Below are positions 43,887-52,981 of a stretch of 64,000 bases of DNA, piece after piece (position 1 is the stretch's first letter; each line of letters begins with the position of its first letter). The notes beneath the pieces are model-generated. The model did no database searches. It had not been told where the DNA came from and saw only the letters and a program-made list of their open reading frames with translations. Source of the DNA: Streptococcus salivarius (GTDB lineage: Bacteria > Bacillota > Bacilli > Lactobacillales > Streptococcaceae); the NCBI RefSeq assembly GCF_000785515.1, contig NZ_CP009913.1, forward strand, positions 2,000,001 to 2,064,000, in the 5' to 3' direction. The translations under genes and the position numbers were made by a program.

Positions 43887-44657
43887 ATGATTATAGGTTT
43901 TATCGGTGTCGGAAAAATGGCAACAGCCATTATCAACGGCCTAAATACAAGCTCACATCGTATCATTATTTCAGGGTCTTCCTTGGCTCGTTCACGCCAG
44001 ATTGCAGAGGAACTAGAGGTTGAAGCGGCTGCTTCCCATCAGGAATTGTTGGATAATGCTGACCTGGTCATCCTTGGTATCAAACCTCAAATGTTTGATA
44101 AGGTACTAGCCGATCTCAATTTCCATCAACCTATCATAAGTATGGCTGCTGGAGTGACCTTAGAACGCCTTGCTTCCCTCACCAGTCCAGACATTCCTCT
44201 TATTCGTATCATGCCGAACCTTAATGCTCAAATTCTCAAAAGCACTACTGGTCTTTGTACTAATGATAAGGTATCCGAGGACCTTTTGGCAGTTGCCAAG
44301 GAAATCACAGACAGTTTTGGAACCACTGTTGAATTGGCTGAGAAGGACTTTGATACCTTCACTGCCTTAGCAGGTTCTAGCCCTGCCTACATCGCCCTCT
44401 TTATCGAGGCTCTAGCCAAGGCTGGTGTCAAAAACGGCCTAAGTAAGCAGGTCGCTCTGACCATTGCCACACAGACGGTTCTAGCTACTGCTGAAAATCT
44501 CAGTCTTGGTAGCAACAGTCCACATGATCTTATTGATAAGGTATGTAGCCCTGGTGGGACTACTATCGCCGGTCTCATGGACCTTGAGCGTACAGGCCTC
44601 ACCCATAGTGTAGTTTCAAGTATTGATACAACCATTGCTAAAGCCAAAAAACTATAA
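43887..44657 (+). CDS. proC: Pyrroline-5-carboxylate reductase
   Basis: This 256-residue enzyme reduces pyrroline-5-carboxylate to proline with NAD(P)H. The N-terminal Rossmann motif is IGFIGVGKMATAII. The C-terminal signature region includes AGSSPAYIALFIEALAKAGVKNGL and SPGGTTIAGLMDLE. It is the second gene of pepA-proC and ends at a strong terminator. Confidence 0.95.
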   Translation: MIIGFIGVGKMATAIINGLNTSSHRIIISGSSLARSRQIAEELEVEAAASHQELLDNADLVILGIKPQMFDKVLADLNFHQPIISMAAGVTLERLASLTSPDIPLIRIMPNLNAQILKSTTGLCTNDKVSEDLLAVAKEITDSFGTTVELAEKDFDTFTALAGSSPAYIALFIEALAKAGVKNGLSKQVALTIATQTVLATAENLSLGSNSPHDLIDKVCSPGGTTIAGLMDLERTGLTHSVVSSIDTTIAKAKKL

Positions 44658-44660
44658 GAA

Positions 44661-44690
44661 TAAAGCTCGGAATCTTCCGAGCTTTATTTG
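44661..44690. terminator. Bidirectional terminator between proC and a CPBP gene
   Basis: AAAGCTCGGAA/TTCCGAGCTTT is an 11-bp stem with a 3-nt loop; T-rich on the plus strand. It overlaps the end of the convergent CPBP gene. Confidence 0.88.
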
Positions 44691-45346
44691 ATATATGGCG
44701 CTAAAAATTGTAAGAGTAACAACATTGAAACCGCAATACTATTGTTAATGATATGGGCCATGATACAGTACTCTAACTTTTGAAACTTACGATATGCTAT
44801 CCCAAGGGCAAGCCCCATACCTGCATATACAATCCAAACACCGATACTATTCGGCATATGAACAAGGCCAAAAAGTAAACTACTAACAATCAAGCCAACA
44901 ATAGAATCTGGATTAAAGACGCGTCCCATGAGGAGCCCTCGAAAAACCAGCTCTTCCACAATCGGTGCCATAATTACCGTAAACATTATGAGAAGGAAGG
45001 GATTCATATGGGCATTTTCTATGGCTGCCTGATTGGTGCTATTACTAACACCTTCCATCATCATGACTATAGAACCAATCCTAGTAACGATATAAATACC
45101 TAGGTAGGTCAAGCCAATCATACCCCAGGCCTTCAGGGAAGAAAGGGCCTTAAAGCCTTCGAAAAGCCCAAGACGTTTTCCTAAGAAAAGAGCTCCTGCG
45201 CTCATAAGAAGCAAGATAAAAATTAAGAGACAGACCAGCCTTATATCTTTGACACCTAAATAGATGGTTGGAACTTGATCAATAATTAGTATTAGGAAAG
45301 CTAGTAAAAAATAAAGAAAGCGTTTGAGAATTGACCCTTTGTTCAT
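44684..45346 (-). CDS. CPBP-family intramembrane metalloprotease
   Basis: This 220-residue membrane protein starts at the ATG at 45346 (MNKGSILKRFLYFLLAF) behind AAAGAGG. CPBP motifs are PIVEELVFRGLLMGR near 133-147 and LLFGLVHMPNSIG near 163-175, with IINNSIAVSMLLL near the end. It has its own promoter with TTGTCA (45407-45412) and TATAAT (45384-45389), 17 bp apart. It clusters with a similar protein at 45979, which suggests a local family with envelope or bacteriocin-immunity roles. Confidence 0.87.
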   Translation of the reverse strand: MNKGSILKRFLYFLLAFLILIIDQVPTIYLGVKDIRLVCLLIFILLLMSAGALFLGKRLGLFEGFKALSSLKAWGMIGLTYLGIYIVTRIGSIVMMMEGVSNSTNQAAIENAHMNPFLLIMFTVIMAPIVEELVFRGLLMGRVFNPDSIVGLIVSSLLFGLVHMPNSIGVWIVYAGMGLALGIAYRKFQKLEYCIMAHIINNSIAVSMLLLLQFLAPYIK

Positions 45347-45420
45347 GAGAATCCACCTCTTTTCATCATCTGTTTGTACTTTTATTATAATACAACATAA
45401 CTTATTTGACAAGACAAAAA

Positions 45421-45441
45421 GAAAACGAAAGAGGAGTTTTC
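45421..45441 (-). terminator. Terminator of the four-helix membrane protein gene
   Basis: On the minus strand GAAAAC/GTTTTC around a 9-nt loop is followed by five Ts. Confidence 0.65.
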
Positions 45442-45458
45442 CAAGATAATATAGACTC

Positions 45459-45905
45459 TTATCCTATTTTAGATAGGATGAGACGAATAAGAGCAAATCC
45501 CAATACTAAGCCATAGAGCAAGACTGATAAGACTGTAACATATGGCAACTGAATATTGACAAAGGCATATAGAGCAATCAAAGCAAAGATAAGCAAAAAC
45601 TCTAAAATCAGAGTTGCAACTGCTGTCGCCATTAAAATCTGTTTATTTCGCTCATCGTAGGCAGCAATATACATCTGGTGAAGACGTTTAGGATGGGTAA
45701 GTATAGCAAAATAATAGATTGACAAGGCATAAACCCCAATGGTAAATCCCAATACTAATCCTAGAGTATAATCACTAAGACTGTTAGAGCGAACAATAAA
45801 TAATCCCAAAATACCCAAAGAAAAGAAAGAGCAGGCTACTCGTGTAATGTATTTCTTAAATTCGGCCTCTGTTTTTCTATTTCCTAATAACATTTTTATT
45901 AACAT
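45459..45905 (-). CDS. Hypothetical four-segment membrane protein
   Basis: This 148-residue protein has a short basic N-terminus, four hydrophobic segments (about 22-42, 47-68, 90-112, 120-145) and a cytoplasmic loop with MYIAAYDERNKQI, a motif seen in small uncharacterised Firmicute membrane proteins often paired with HTH regulators. It lies downstream of a small XRE regulator and a CPBP gene in the same direction, so the three may form one operon under that regulator. No function is assignable. Confidence 0.65.
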   Translation of the reverse strand: MLIKMLLGNRKTEAEFKKYITRVACSFFSLGILGLFIVRSNSLSDYTLGLVLGFTIGVYALSIYYFAILTHPKRLHQMYIAAYDERNKQILMATAVATLILEFLLIFALIALYAFVNIQLPYVTVLSVLLYGLVLGFALIRLILSKIG

Positions 45906-45978
45906 ATCTTAACACTCCCTCTATTATCCTTTATAAGAGCAATATACATTTTTTCAATGATAACTTTAATCATTCACC

Positions 45979-46635
45979 TTAAACGAAAAGACTGAGTAGT
46001 ACACTTATGCTATTGTTGAAGATATGAACACCCATACTGTACTCGATACGCTTAGTCTTATAATATGTTATCGCAAGACCAGCTGACATAATACCATAGA
46101 TGACAATTGTCTGAAGCGTAAATGCTGAGTGACCAGCCATAAAGAGAAGACTGGAAATAACAAGACCCGTCTTAAAGTATTTTCCAAAGAGCACCTTGGC
46201 TAAGAGTCCTCTAAAAATGATTTCTTCCATAATCGGAATAATAAAACCGGCGACTACTAGGTGAAGATAGAATGGTACGTGGGCAAAGATAGCATTTAAA
46301 GCATCTTGATTTTCCATAGTCGCATTGTGTGTTAACTGACCAATAAAATACCCTAGAAGATCACCTAGGAAAAAGATGACGAGATTAAGAGAAGCAATCG
46401 CAACGAGACGTCTCCAATTAATCTCTTTAAGCGATAAGAGTTTAAATCTATAAGCAATCACGATAAAAATAGCCAAACTCCCTAATGCCCAAATACCGTA
46501 ACCTATTTGCTCCACAAGTGAAAACTTACCATCCTGAGTAAGTAGCGGGAAAGCACCTAATAGTGTTAAATCTAAGATTAGTAGAGTGAGCGCTAAAACA
46601 ATAACACCAATTTTCTTCATGACTTGTTTAAACAT
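45979..46635 (-). CDS. CPBP-family intramembrane metalloprotease
   Basis: This 218-residue membrane protein has IIPIMEEIIFRGLLAKVLF near 132-150 (EExxxR), FMAGHSAFTLQ near 166-176, and HIFNNSISVLL at the end, the three CPBP regions. It lies 11 bp after a 65-residue XRE regulator gene, so expression is probably set by that regulator. Its role may be peptide processing or bacteriocin immunity. It is the third CPBP protein within 7 kb. Confidence 0.88.
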   Translation of the reverse strand: MFKQVMKKIGVIVLALTLLILDLTLLGAFPLLTQDGKFSLVEQIGYGIWALGSLAIFIVIAYRFKLLSLKEINWRRLVAIASLNLVIFFLGDLLGYFIGQLTHNATMENQDALNAIFAHVPFYLHLVVAGFIIPIMEEIIFRGLLAKVLFGKYFKTGLVISSLLFMAGHSAFTLQTIVIYGIMSAGLAITYYKTKRIEYSMGVHIFNNSISVLLSLFV

Positions 46636-46646
46636 ATCTTTTCTCC

Positions 46647-46844
46647 TTAATCTTCCTCAAAAATAAAGACTTCTTCAATAGTCTTTCCAAAATATCTAGC
46701 AATTTTAAAAGCCAGTTCCAACGACGCATTATAGCGACCTTTTTCGAGTGAAATGATGGTCTGCCTCGTGACCCCCATCTCATCTGCTAACTCTGCCTGA
46801 CTAATCTTATTAGCCTTGCGAAGTTCCTGAATTTTTGTTTCCAT
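46647..46844 (-). CDS. XRE-family helix-turn-helix regulator
   Basis: This 65-residue protein is almost entirely an HTH_3 domain: METKIQELRKANKISQAELADEMGVTRQTIISLEKGRYNASLELAFKIARYF in form. The start is the ATG at 46844. Small single-domain regulators of this kind (YgzD/YozG-like) often repress an adjacent membrane-protein gene. Two tandem dyads of ACTTTACA-N5-TGTAAAGT type lie about 90-130 bp upstream and are probable operators. Confidence 0.9.
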   Translation of the reverse strand: METKIQELRKANKISQAELADEMGVTRQTIISLEKGRYNASLELAFKIARYFGKTIEEVFIFEED

Positions 46845-46932
46845 GTGGCACCTCAACCTTATCGTTTATTCTCAAATAGTTAAACTCCTTACTTTTCTTT
46901 GTTAAGTTAACTTTACATTTATAGTATAGTTC

Positions 46933-46976
46933 ACTTTACATGTTTTGTAAAGTCTTTTTTACATTTTTTGTAAAGT
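46933..46976 (-). promoter_or_regulatory. Tandem dyad operators upstream of the XRE gene
   Basis: ACTTTACA-N5-TGTAAAGT (46933-46953) is perfect, and TTTTACA-N5-TGTAAAGT (46957-46976) is a second near copy about 23 bp away, with a further ACTTTAC half site near 46912. Spacing of about two helical turns suggests cooperative binding by a dimeric HTH protein. Binding by the encoded XRE protein is inferred. Confidence 0.65.
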
Positions 46977-47095
46977 TTTCTTTACTTATAGAATTACACA
47001 TAAATAGAAATATTCGAATGATTCTGTCAGTGCATTCAAAAAAAGCTAGCCAATCACTCAGCCAACTTTTCTGGTCTTATCAAATTTTTGATAAC

Positions 47096-48289
47096 TTATT
47101 TAGTTTTAAGGCGCTCAACATCACGCGCAATCACCAACTCTTCATCTGTTGGGATAACAAATACTTTAACAGCTGACTCTGCTGTTGTAATGTCGCCTAC
47201 ATGTCCAAAGACATTCTTTTCAGGATCCACTTCAATACCAAACCAAGTGAGACCATCCAAAACTGAAGCACGAACTTCTGCAGAGTTTTCACCAATACCT
47301 GCTGTAAAGACGATAGCATCCGCTCCGTTCAACACACCGAAGTATTGAGCGATGTATTTACGCAAACGATCCACATAAAGATCATAAGCCAAGGCACATT
47401 TTTCATCGCCAGCATTCTTACCAGCAATGATATCACGCATATCACTTGATTTTTCAGAAATGCCAAGAAGACCTGATTCCTTATTAAAGACGTGACGGAT
47501 ACGCTCAGCATCTGCCATTTCAGGCTCGCGGTCAATAACAAATGGAATAATCGCAGGGTCAAGATCCCCAGTACGTGTTCCCATCATAACGCCACCAAGT
47601 GGTGTCAAGCCCATTGACGTATCTACTGATTTACCACCATCAACGGCAGTAATAGAAACACCATTTCCCACATGGGCTGTGATAATCTTAGTTTCTTCAA
47701 TTGGCTTACCTAACAACTTAGCTGCTTCTTGAGAAACATATTGGTGGCTAGTTCCGTGTGCTCCATACTTACGGACTTGGTAGTCTGTATAGTAACGATT
47801 AGGCACTGGATAACGGTAGGCCACTTCCGGCATAGATGTATGGAAGGCTGTATCAAAAACAGCAACACTCGTAATATCTGGGAGGAGCTCCTTAAAGGCA
47901 CGAATCCCTGAAGCTGCACCTGGATTGTGTAAAGGCGCTAAGGCTGACAATTCTTCAATCTTAGCCAAGGCATCTTCATCCACCAAGCTTGATTCTTTGA
48001 AATATTCTCCACCAGCAACCACACGGTGACCAACACCTGTAATTTCATCATAGCTCTTGATAATATCAAAACGAATCAAATCATCAAGCAAGATTTTTAC
48101 TGCCTGAACATGGTCAGCAATATCTAGAGTTTGCGATTCTGAACGGTCATCAAATTTTACTGTGGAAACAGAATCTTTCAAGCCGATACGTTCAATCAAA
48201 CCCTTAGCAAGAACAACTTCATCTGGCATCTCATATAGTTGCCATTTCAAGCTTGAGCTTCCTGCATTAATTGCTATTGTTTTTGTCAT
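47096..48289 (-). CDS. ackA: Acetate kinase
   Basis: This 397-residue enzyme makes ATP and acetate from acetyl phosphate. Signatures are the N-terminal [16 protein letters not shown], the HGTSHQYVS segment near 176-184 and [20 protein letters not shown] near 206-225. It follows the comG-linked methyltransferase by 56 bp in the same direction, a conserved streptococcal arrangement, so competence induction may read into it. Confidence 0.97.
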   Translation of the reverse strand: MTKTIAINAGSSSLKWQLYEMPDEVVLAKGLIERIGLKDSVSTVKFDDRSESQTLDIADHVQAVKILLDDLIRFDIIKSYDEITGVGHRVVAGGEYFKESSLVDEDALAKIEELSALAPLHNPGAASGIRAFKELLPDITSVAVFDTAFHTSMPEVAYRYPVPNRYYTDYQVRKYGAHGTSHQYVSQEAAKLLGKPIEETKIITAHVGNGVSITAVDGGKSVDTSMGLTPLGGVMMGTRTGDLDPAIIPFVIDREPEMADAERIRHVFNKESGLLGISEKSSDMRDIIAGKNAGDEKCALAYDLYVDRLRKYIAQYFGVLNGADAIVFTAGIGENSAEVRASVLDGLTWFGIEVDPEKNVFGHVGDITTAESAVKVFVIPTDEELVIARDVERLKTK

Positions 48290-48345
48290 AAGCCACCTCT
48301 TTGTAAAACGCTTTCAATAATATAGTCCTATTCTAACATGTTTTG

Positions 48346-49302
48346 CTAGAAAATGGAATTATCTGATTTCCATTTTTGGAAATTCTCTGTAAAATCTTTG
48401 AGGACCTCTGAGTTTTGCAAATCGCTAAGTGGATAAACAAAGGTCTCAGGAGCATTTTCAGTTTGTTTTTTAAGCACAAAGATAGACTTCATGTTACGTT
48501 TATTGCCAAAAGCTGCTTCTGGAAGAGTGATAACAGCAATAATATCAGCATAGCCTGATAGCCATTTCTTAAGCAAGTCACTTTGTGGGCTTGTCAAAAG
48601 ATTAGTTGGTGCCAAAAGAATAGCAATACCATCTTTCTTCAAGTACTTGAGTGATTGCTCCATGAGAAGGTGATGGGCATAGGTGTGTTCACCAGTTGCT
48701 GCAACCTTGAAACGACTCGCAATTTCATCATTAGGGTAGTAACCAACAGGTAGGTCACTAATAATAACATCACTCTCTTTGAGAATATGTGGTCGAACAG
48801 CATCTTCTTGAATGTAAACTGCACTCGAATTCACCACATCAGCAATACTAGCTGACAAATCGATAAGGAGATCGTCAACTTCCATTCCCATATAATTAAG
48901 GGTTTTCTGACTATTATTTAGAAGAGTTTCAGCCAAGTTTCCTGTCCCCGAACCAATCTCCAAAACATCTAATTGGTCGTCCTTGGTCAAACCTTCAAGT
49001 AGGTAAAGAATGATAAATCCAATAGCATCAGGTGTAAATTGGTGATTGGCTTGTAAGGCTTCCAATTGCCCTAGCTTGATAAACAAGAACTGAAAAGCAC
49101 GACGCCACTCCTCTTTGCTTAGATTAAGGGCACGTAATTTCTCGTTGTTTTTGATGATGACTTCATTAGCTACCTCAGCCCCCAAATAATAGGAATTTTG
49201 CTCAATAAGCGCATCGTAAGCATGGGTTCCAAGATCATTTTCAATGGTTTGGACATTTTCTAACAACAGCTCAAAGGCTGTCTCAATTGCTTCAAAATTC
49301 AT
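48346..49302 (-). CDS. Class I SAM-dependent DNA/protein methyltransferase
   Basis: This 318-residue protein resembles N6-adenine methyltransferase-type enzymes (YtxK-like). The SAM motif is VLEIGSGTGNLAETLL near 114-129. The catalytic-type motif DVIISDLPVGYYPNDE lies near 174-189, with DLPVGYY in place of the usual NPPY. The substrate is unknown. It lies between comGG and ackA, the position held in other streptococci, so it may be SigX-induced. Confidence 0.83.
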   Translation of the reverse strand: MNFEAIETAFELLLENVQTIENDLGTHAYDALIEQNSYYLGAEVANEVIIKNNEKLRALNLSKEEWRRAFQFLFIKLGQLEALQANHQFTPDAIGFIILYLLEGLTKDDQLDVLEIGSGTGNLAETLLNNSQKTLNYMGMEVDDLLIDLSASIADVVNSSAVYIQEDAVRPHILKESDVIISDLPVGYYPNDEIASRFKVAATGEHTYAHHLLMEQSLKYLKKDGIAILLAPTNLLTSPQSDLLKKWLSGYADIIAVITLPEAAFGNKRNMKSIFVLKKQTENAPETFVYPLSDLQNSEVLKDFTENFQKWKSDNSIF

Positions 49303-49346
49303 GATTTCCTCCGTCCTTCTATCATATCAAAAAGGAAAGAGAATTT

Positions 49347-49664
49347 CTATTTCTGCTCCTGCTTCTTCACATAACGATAGGTCTTGATTTGGCCTTTACT
49401 GGCAACTCTAACAATCACTTGTTTGTCCTTAACCTCATAAGTCGTAGTTCCCTGAGAGAAACTAAAAGCACCTGCTTTCTTGTCCGCCAAGTCCATGGTC
49501 ATCTCTGCCATGAGACGACTTTGACTGGAAATCATTTGCGCTTGGTTCTGTCTAGAGCTAGCAACCACCCGCTCCAGATAAACATGCAGAAGAAGTGTGA
49601 AAATGCCAGCCATAAAAAGAGCGTAAAGAAGAACGCCTCCCCTAACCTGTTTTTTCAAAAGCAT
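49347..49664 (-). CDS. comGG: Competence pseudopilus protein ComGG
   Basis: This 105-residue protein is the last of the comG operon. The start is the ATG at 49664 (MLLKKQVRGGVLLYALFMAGIF) behind AAAGGAG. It has one N-terminal membrane helix with a prepilin-like basic start but no clear G-F-T-L-[IL]-E motif, as usual for ComGG. It overlaps comGF by 23 bp. It is thought to be a minor pseudopilin at the tip complex. Confidence 0.85.
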   Translation of the reverse strand: MLLKKQVRGGVLLYALFMAGIFTLLLHVYLERVVASSRQNQAQMISSQSRLMAEMTMDLADKKAGAFSFSQGTTTYEVKDKQVIVRVASKGQIKTYRYVKKQEQK

Positions 49665-50079
49665 AAACAAAACTCCTTTGTAGCCCATTTTTAAGAGTCA
49701 CTTGGATGGTGACTATCTGGTTATTTTGGCTAATTGTACTAGCTTTTACATTAAAAAGCATGGGTTGGTAGCCTCGACCGTCAGCATTTGTTTTTCGAAA
49801 ATCAGTAGCACTTGATAGTCCAAAAGCTAAGTCTTGATTATCCTGCTTGACATAGAGTTTGTTCCCCTCTACCTTTACCAACTGACAACCTTCTAATTCT
49901 GCCTCCATTTGTTGAACGAATAGAAGCCAGTCTTGGCTTTCTTGTTGCTTGACCTGCTTAACATTGCTCACCAATACTGTGGTCAGACCTTGATAAACTT
50001 GAACTGAACCAGCAATCACCAACAAGGCCACTAGACATTCCAAGAGGGTAAAAGCACGAACCTTGCTATTGAGAGACAT
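49642..50079 (-). CDS. comGF: Competence minor pseudopilin ComGF
   Basis: This 145-residue protein starts at the ATG at 50079 (MSLNSKVRAFTLLECLVALLV) behind AAAGGAG. The prepilin peptidase motif RAFTLLE is followed by a hydrophobic helix. The C-terminal half has the ComGF-type GLSSATDFRKTNADGRGYQPMLF segment. It overlaps comGE and comGG, typical of the tightly packed comG operon. Confidence 0.9.
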   Translation of the reverse strand: MSLNSKVRAFTLLECLVALLVIAGSVQVYQGLTTVLVSNVKQVKQQESQDWLLFVQQMEAELEGCQLVKVEGNKLYVKQDNQDLAFGLSSATDFRKTNADGRGYQPMLFNVKASTISQNNQIVTIQVTLKNGLQRSFVYAFEKTG

Positions 50080-50374
50080 GAATAATCTCCTTTCCTGATT
50101 CATAAACCGCGATACCTTGCTGGCTACGTTTTACCGTCACTGTGATGCCATTTAAGGTCAACTGATCCTGTTTGGTCTGAACTGCCATGGTTGCCACACT
50201 CAAGACCTCCTGTTGGTGGAGATTCCTAGCCATTAGCCTACGATTGGTATTGATCTGATCCAAGATAAGACCACTGACGAGTACTAAGACAGCCATTGCT
50301 ACCAAGCTTTCGATAAGAATATAGCCTCTAAGAGACCGTCTTTTTATATTTACCGCTGCCCATGTTAAGCTGAT
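50066..50374 (-). CDS. comGE: Competence minor pseudopilin ComGE
   Basis: This is ComGE by position and by the prepilin-type start RRSLRGYILIESLVAMAVL. The nearest standard start (TTG at 50303-50305) falls after the cleavage motif, which would destroy it. In frame upstream there is no ATG, GTG or TTG before a stop at about 50378. The best candidate is ATC (50372-50374), 9 nt after AAGGAGG; that gives about 102 residues. ATA or ATT further down are alternatives. The coordinates assume ATC. Confidence 0.7.
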   Translation of the reverse strand: MSLTWAAVNIKRRSLRGYILIESLVAMAVLVLVSGLILDQINTNRRLMARNLHQQEVLSVATMAVQTKQDQLTLNGITVTVKRSQQGIAVYESGKEIIHVSQ

Positions 50375-50765
50375 AGGTCACCACCTCCTTATCACTTGAA
50401 AAACGAATCTTTGTGAGGCTAGAGTTGCCTCCTTTGGCATCAAACACTAGCGTCTGCCCCTTATCCAGATGTATATTTTTAGGAATCACCAGACTTGATT
50501 TTCCGTTACTGATTTTATCCTTGGACAACTGCAATTCAACATTTGACCCTTCCGCCGCTGCCAAGCGCTGACTATCTCGGTATAGGTACTCAAAGCGCAG
50601 ATAAAAAAGATTAGTCTCAACCTGCTGAAAAATACCTGTGACTGAGCCTGATAAACTCAGAGTGAGAAAGGCAACCACTGCTAGAGTCACCAGACTCTCC
50701 AACAAGGTAAAGGCTCTAATTGGCCACTGAACGGCTTTCGCCACCATGTTTCGCATAGTAATCAT
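50328..50765 (-). CDS. comGD: Competence minor pseudopilin ComGD
   Basis: This protein of about 145 residues has the prepilin motif RAFTLLESLVTLAVVAFLTL after a basic segment and a small beta domain rich in Ser/Lys. The start is uncertain among ATG 50765 (MITMRNM), 50756 and 50747; all overlap comGC. It ends LNMGSGKYKKTVS and overlaps the start of comGE. Confidence 0.87.
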   Translation of the reverse strand: MITMRNMVAKAVQWPIRAFTLLESLVTLAVVAFLTLSLSGSVTGIFQQVETNLFYLRFEYLYRDSQRLAAAEGSNVELQLSKDKISNGKSSLVIPKNIHLDKGQTLVFDAKGGNSSLTKIRFSSDKEVVTYQLNMGSGKYKKTVS

Positions 50766-51042
50766 TGTATGAATCTGCCTGTTTTTGCGTGATTTGACCT
50801 TCTGAAACAAGAGCGGCTAAGCTAGCTGTCTTGTTATTCTTCATTTCATAAAGTTCTGCTTGAGAATCCACGACCTTGACCACAGCCGCATTTCCAGTCT
50901 CTTTAACAGAATCCTTCTGCTTGCTCAAGTTAGGTACAAAGAGCAAAAGGAGAATACTGATAATGAGAAGCACGACCAGCATTTCAATCAGCGTAAAAGC
51001 ACGTAATTTAACGGCCTTCAATTTTTTCAACATCATTTTCAT
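50716..51042 (-). CDS. comGC: Major competence pseudopilin ComGC
   Basis: This 108-residue protein is the major subunit of the transformation pilus. The type IV prepilin motif RAFTLIEMLVVLLIISILLLLFVP is clear, with cleavage expected by PilD/ComC before Phe. The C-terminal part is a short helical, polar domain. It starts at ATG 51040-51042, overlapping the comGB stop. Confidence 0.95.
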   Translation of the reverse strand: MKMMLKKLKAVKLRAFTLIEMLVVLLIISILLLLFVPNLSKQKDSVKETGNAAVVKVVDSQAELYEMKNNKTASLAALVSEGQITQKQADSYNDYYAKHGGESRSVAN

Positions 51043-52145
51043 GACATCATTCCTTCCATATTTTGATACATTGGTAATAGCATGGCTGCATAGATCATTA
51101 CAATCACGACAGCAACAATAACAAAAATGAGGGGTTGCACAAAGGTTGTTGCCTTATTAAGACGGTTAAAGAAAGCCTGCCAAACCTCTTCAGCATAGAC
51201 TTCTAACTCATAGCCCAACCTAGCATTAGCCTCTCCATAAGCAATAATTAAGGATAGTTCCTTAGTGAAGAAAGGGTGACTAGCAATACGGTCAGGAAAA
51301 CTCTGTCCTAGCATCAAGGCTTCTTCTAAATCAGCCCCCAGCTCACGAAAAAGCTTGGACTTTTGCTCTTTCATTAGAGCAACTAAGTCTAGCAAGTCAA
51401 TACCTTGCCCTAAGAGATTTCCCCATTCCCTAGCATAATAGGCAGTCGTATATAGCCTGACAGTTTGCCCTATAAAAGGGATTTTTGCCATTCGTCGATA
51501 AAAGACAAGAGCTGGCTGGCGTTTGACCCATAGGTAGAGAATTAAGCTTAATACAAGAAGTCCGCACAAAGTCGCAAAAAAGAGCTGGGGAAAAATCTGA
51601 ACCAACTGTACAGCCCAATTCTCCTTACCATCCCCCTCTAACAGTTGAGGTAAAAGATAATTTTTGAGCCCCAACATAATCAGAATCAGGAAACCCAGAA
51701 GTAGAATAGGGTAGGTCGCTACCTCCATGAGTTTCTTACGAACCTTGGTCATACGAAGCATATAGGTTTCAATCTTGGTTAAACTCCCTAGAAGGTTACC
51801 GTGCTTATCAGCAAGGGCAATCTGAGTAACAATATTGTCCGAAAAGCCCACTGCCGCAAACATCTGGTCCAACCTATCGCCTCGCATTAAACTCGTTTTC
51901 ATAAGAGACAAGGACGATTCTTTTAACAAGTGACTTCGCTCCAAAAAGGCTACGATTTCAGTCAAGGTAAACCCTGCCTTTAAAAGTTGTTTGAAAAGCT
52001 GGATAACCTTGAGTTGCTGATTAATCTTTAATTTTTTCCCCTTGGATATCCCCTTCAGTGAGATATCCTTGTTTAACCAAGCCTTCCAACTGCTGGTTCC
52101 AGCTGATTGACGAATGGCTTTGGAAATTTTCACTGGCAAAATCAA
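51039..52145 (-). CDS. comGB: Competence pilus platform protein ComGB
   Basis: This 368-residue polytopic membrane protein of the GspF/PilC family forms the inner-membrane platform for pseudopilus assembly. Features are two GspF-type repeats with YYAREWGNLLGQGIDLLDL, and a C-terminal VIVMIYAAMLLPMYQNMEGM. The start is taken as TTG 52145 because GGGAGGAGG lies 5 nt upstream; this gives a 125-bp overlap with comGA and an N-terminus longer than in S. pneumoniae. No ATG or GTG is better placed. Confidence 0.88.
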   Translation of the reverse strand: MILPVKISKAIRQSAGTSSWKAWLNKDISLKGISKGKKLKINQQLKVIQLFKQLLKAGFTLTEIVAFLERSHLLKESSLSLMKTSLMRGDRLDQMFAAVGFSDNIVTQIALADKHGNLLGSLTKIETYMLRMTKVRKKLMEVATYPILLLGFLILIMLGLKNYLLPQLLEGDGKENWAVQLVQIFPQLFFATLCGLLVLSLILYLWVKRQPALVFYRRMAKIPFIGQTVRLYTTAYYAREWGNLLGQGIDLLDLVALMKEQKSKLFRELGADLEEALMLGQSFPDRIASHPFFTKELSLIIAYGEANARLGYELEVYAEEVWQAFFNRLNKATTFVQPLIFVIVAVVIVMIYAAMLLPMYQNMEGMMS

Positions 52146-52962
52146 TCACACCTCCTCCCTTAATCAGACGCATGTAGGCAATCCCTTGAAGGGCATTATC
52201 CAACTCAGACTTATCTACACCAAGGTCCAGAAGACGCTCATAAACACCTGCCACACTCTTTGCGTGAATAGTTGAAAGAACAGTCACTCCCGTCAGACTA
52301 GCTCTAATAACCGCTCGAGCAGTCTCCTTATCTCGAATTTCTCCAATAATCAAAACATCCGGGCGGTGACGCAGTGATAGCTTAATCAAATTATCATAGG
52401 TCATGTCAATTGCTTGATTCACCTGAAGTTGCAAAACATTATCCTGTTTAATTTCCACAGGATCCTCAATCGAAATCACCTGCTGCCCCTTAAAACGCTC
52501 CTGAACCAACTCATGCATAAGCGTAGTCTTTCCAGAACCAACGGGACCTGCAAAGAGATATAAGCCACGATAATCCAAAGCATCCATAATAGGCTGAATT
52601 CCTTGATTCCAGTACACTAATTCTCGACGTTCGGAATGTAGAACACGAATAACTAAACTTTCTAAGCCGCGATAATCCCCAACGGTAGACAAACGCAGAG
52701 AAACCTTTTGACCATCACCACAATCATAGTCACAGGAACCTAGTTGACTCCTACGCTTCTCACCCACCATCATTCCCGCCACAAATTTAAAGTGACCAAT
52801 AAGACTAGCCATGAAATCAGGCCGATATACATCAATTAATCTCCTCTCCTGGCCAACTCGCATATGGAGCTCGTAATTATCCTGACGTGGAATGACATAG
52901 ATGTCTTGAGCCCCACAACTATCAGCATTTTTGATCATTTCCTTAGCAAATTCTGTTACCAT
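52021..52962 (-). CDS. comGA: Competence pilus ATPase ComGA
   Basis: This 313-residue traffic ATPase (GspE/PilB family) powers the transformation pilus. Walker A is FAGPVGSGKTTLMHEL near 135-150, the Asp box and Walker B are VLIIGEIRDKETARAVIRA near 200-218, and the His box STIHAKS follows. It is the first gene of the comG operon; a perfect cin box lies 20 bp upstream of the start. Confidence 0.96.
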   Translation of the reverse strand: MVTEFAKEMIKNADSCGAQDIYVIPRQDNYELHMRVGQERRLIDVYRPDFMASLIGHFKFVAGMMVGEKRRSQLGSCDYDCGDGQKVSLRLSTVGDYRGLESLVIRVLHSERRELVYWNQGIQPIMDALDYRGLYLFAGPVGSGKTTLMHELVQERFKGQQVISIEDPVEIKQDNVLQLQVNQAIDMTYDNLIKLSLRHRPDVLIIGEIRDKETARAVIRASLTGVTVLSTIHAKSVAGVYERLLDLGVDKSELDNALQGIAYMRLIKGGGVIDFASENFQSHSSISWNQQLEGLVKQGYLTEGDIQGEKIKD

Positions 52963-52981
52963 AAGGACCTCCTCATAGACC

